64,000 nt of DNA from an uncultured Paracoccaceae bacterium (GTDB lineage Bacteria > Pseudomonadota > Alphaproteobacteria > Rhodobacterales > Rhodobacteraceae), in NCBI GenBank assembly GCA_947496605.1, contig CANMDF010000001.1, positions 434,001 to 498,000 on the forward strand. Reading direction: 5' to 3'. The position numbers and the translations under genes are program-made. Below, piece by piece: positions 63,477-64,000 of this stretch (the first letter of the stretch is position 1; each line of letters opens with the position of its first letter). Under the pieces are notes generated by a model. It searched no databases. It saw only the letters and a program-made list of their open reading frames with translations, and had not been told where the DNA came from.

Positions 63477-64000
63477 ATGCTTGAAGGTATTTTCATCGGC
63501 CTTGAGGCTGCATTCTCGGTCAAGAATATTCTCATGGTTGTCGCTGGTTGTTTGATCGGCACGTTCATTGGCATGTTGCCCGGTTTGGGGCCTATGTCGA
63601 TCATCGCGATTATGATCCCTGTCGCGATCACTTTGGGTGATCCTGCGGCAGCGCTGATTCTGCTGGCGGGCGTCTACTATGGCGCTATCTTTGGGGGCTC
63701 GACCTCATCCATTCTGCTGAACGCGCCGGGTGTGGCTGGCACAGTCGCCACCAGTTTCGATGGCTATCCGATGGCCCGAAAAGGGCAGGCGGGTAAGGCG
63801 TTGACGATTGCGGCGGTAGCGAGCTTTGCGGGTGGCACAATCGGCGCGATCCTGTTGATGATCTTTGCGCCAGCTTTGTCATCGGTCGCGTTGCTGTTTC
63901 ATTCAGCTGAATACTTTGCCTTGATGGTTGTCGGTCTGTCCGCGATTGCCGCCTTTGCCGGCACTGGCCAAGTGGCCAAGGCACTGATGATGACGATCCT
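63477..64000 (+). CDS. tctA: Tripartite tricarboxylate transporter large membrane subunit (3' end beyond window)
   Basis: 174 codons are visible out of about 500 in the family. MLEGIFIGLEAAFSVKNIL opens the protein. GTFIGMLPGLGPMSIIAIMIP and YYGAIFGGSTSSILLNAPG are TctA signatures. The open frame runs off the right edge of the window. Confidence 0.95.
   Translation, partial: MLEGIFIGLEAAFSVKNILMVVAGCLIGTFIGMLPGLGPMSIIAIMIPVAITLGDPAAALILLAGVYYGAIFGGSTSSILLNAPGVAGTVATSFDGYPMARKGQAGKALTIAAVASFAGGTIGAILLMIFAPALSSVALLFHSAEYFALMVVGLSAIAAFAGTGQVAKALMMTI

Overview
The window reads as a chromosomal segment of an alphaproteobacterium of the Rhodobacteraceae, most likely the marine roseobacter group. 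Several independent signs agree. There is a DMSP demethylase gene (dmdA) followed by an acuI-type acryloyl-CoA reductase gene and a BCCT carrier gene. A circularly permuted two-piece tmRNA is present. The F1-ATPase zeta subunit (DUF1476), a trgA-trgB-cysK tellurite-resistance locus, and a split corrinoid methionine synthase of roseobacter type are also present. Base composition looks moderately GC-rich throughout. No phage, transposase, CRISPR array or plasmid function was seen. The genes are densely packed, and many stop and start codons overlap (ATGA, GTGA, TGATG), which points to translational coupling.

Layout, left to right. 1-9 kb: typA (cut by the left edge), a DUF4328 membrane protein, icd with a strong terminator, a CAT-anticodon tRNA (probably Ile2), purM-purN, rnd and sufE. 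On the opposite strand follow a DUF1638 protein, a small membrane protein and a corrinoid protein. 9-12 kb: a PA0069-type radical SAM protein, a repeat-flanked intergenic stretch that may encode a small RNA, the homocysteine methyltransferase that should partner the corrinoid protein, and the ATPase zeta subunit. 12-17 kb: purC-purS-purQ, then a DctB/DctD-like two-component pair whose regulator lacks the GAFTGA loop. 17-21 kb: rne with a long structured leader, a DenD-like dehydrogenase, and divergent tusA-like and ccdA genes. 22-27 kb: a membrane-anchored hydrolase coupled to a cytochrome P450, an unrecognised basic peptide, fumC-DUF4169-RHH, and the ClpXP adaptor sspB.

27-35 kb: chrA and a rhodanese-ChrB fusion (chromate resistance), a DUF1194 protein, the permuted ssrA gene, an SRAP/YedK gene behind an array of GTAC repeats, a sulfotransferase, a small membrane protein, hemN with a candidate FnrL box, and a SCO1 protein. 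35-42 kb is the DMSP region: a divergent FadR-type GntR regulator with a palindromic operator over its start codon, then DUF2182-DUF1326-DinB-dmdA-acuI, then the BCCT carrier. 42-53 kb: a class V aminotransferase, phrB, a cfa-type methyltransferase, trgA-trgB-cysK, a large MscS channel, an AlaX editing protein, an M35-like peptidase and an AI-2E family permease. 53-57 kb: tRNA-Ser(GGA), a large chemoreceptor, tRNA-Asn(GTT) and an MBL-fold hydrolase. 57-64 kb: an EnvZ-like kinase, then a tripartite tricarboxylate transporter (tctC-tctB-tctA, the last cut by the right edge) divergent from its two-component system tctD-tctE and a solute-binding protein gene.

Functionally the segment mixes housekeeping genes (purines, TCA cycle, RNA decay, trans-translation, Fe-S assembly) with a marine organosulfur module (DMSP uptake, demethylation and acrylate detoxification), B12-dependent methionine synthesis, and stress functions (photolyase, cyclopropane lipid synthesis, tellurite, chromate). 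The parts most worth following up are the GntR/DUF2182/DUF1326/DinB/dmdA arrangement with its operator, the split methionine synthase cluster with DUF1638, the GTAC array beside ssrA, and the GAFTGA-less DctD.
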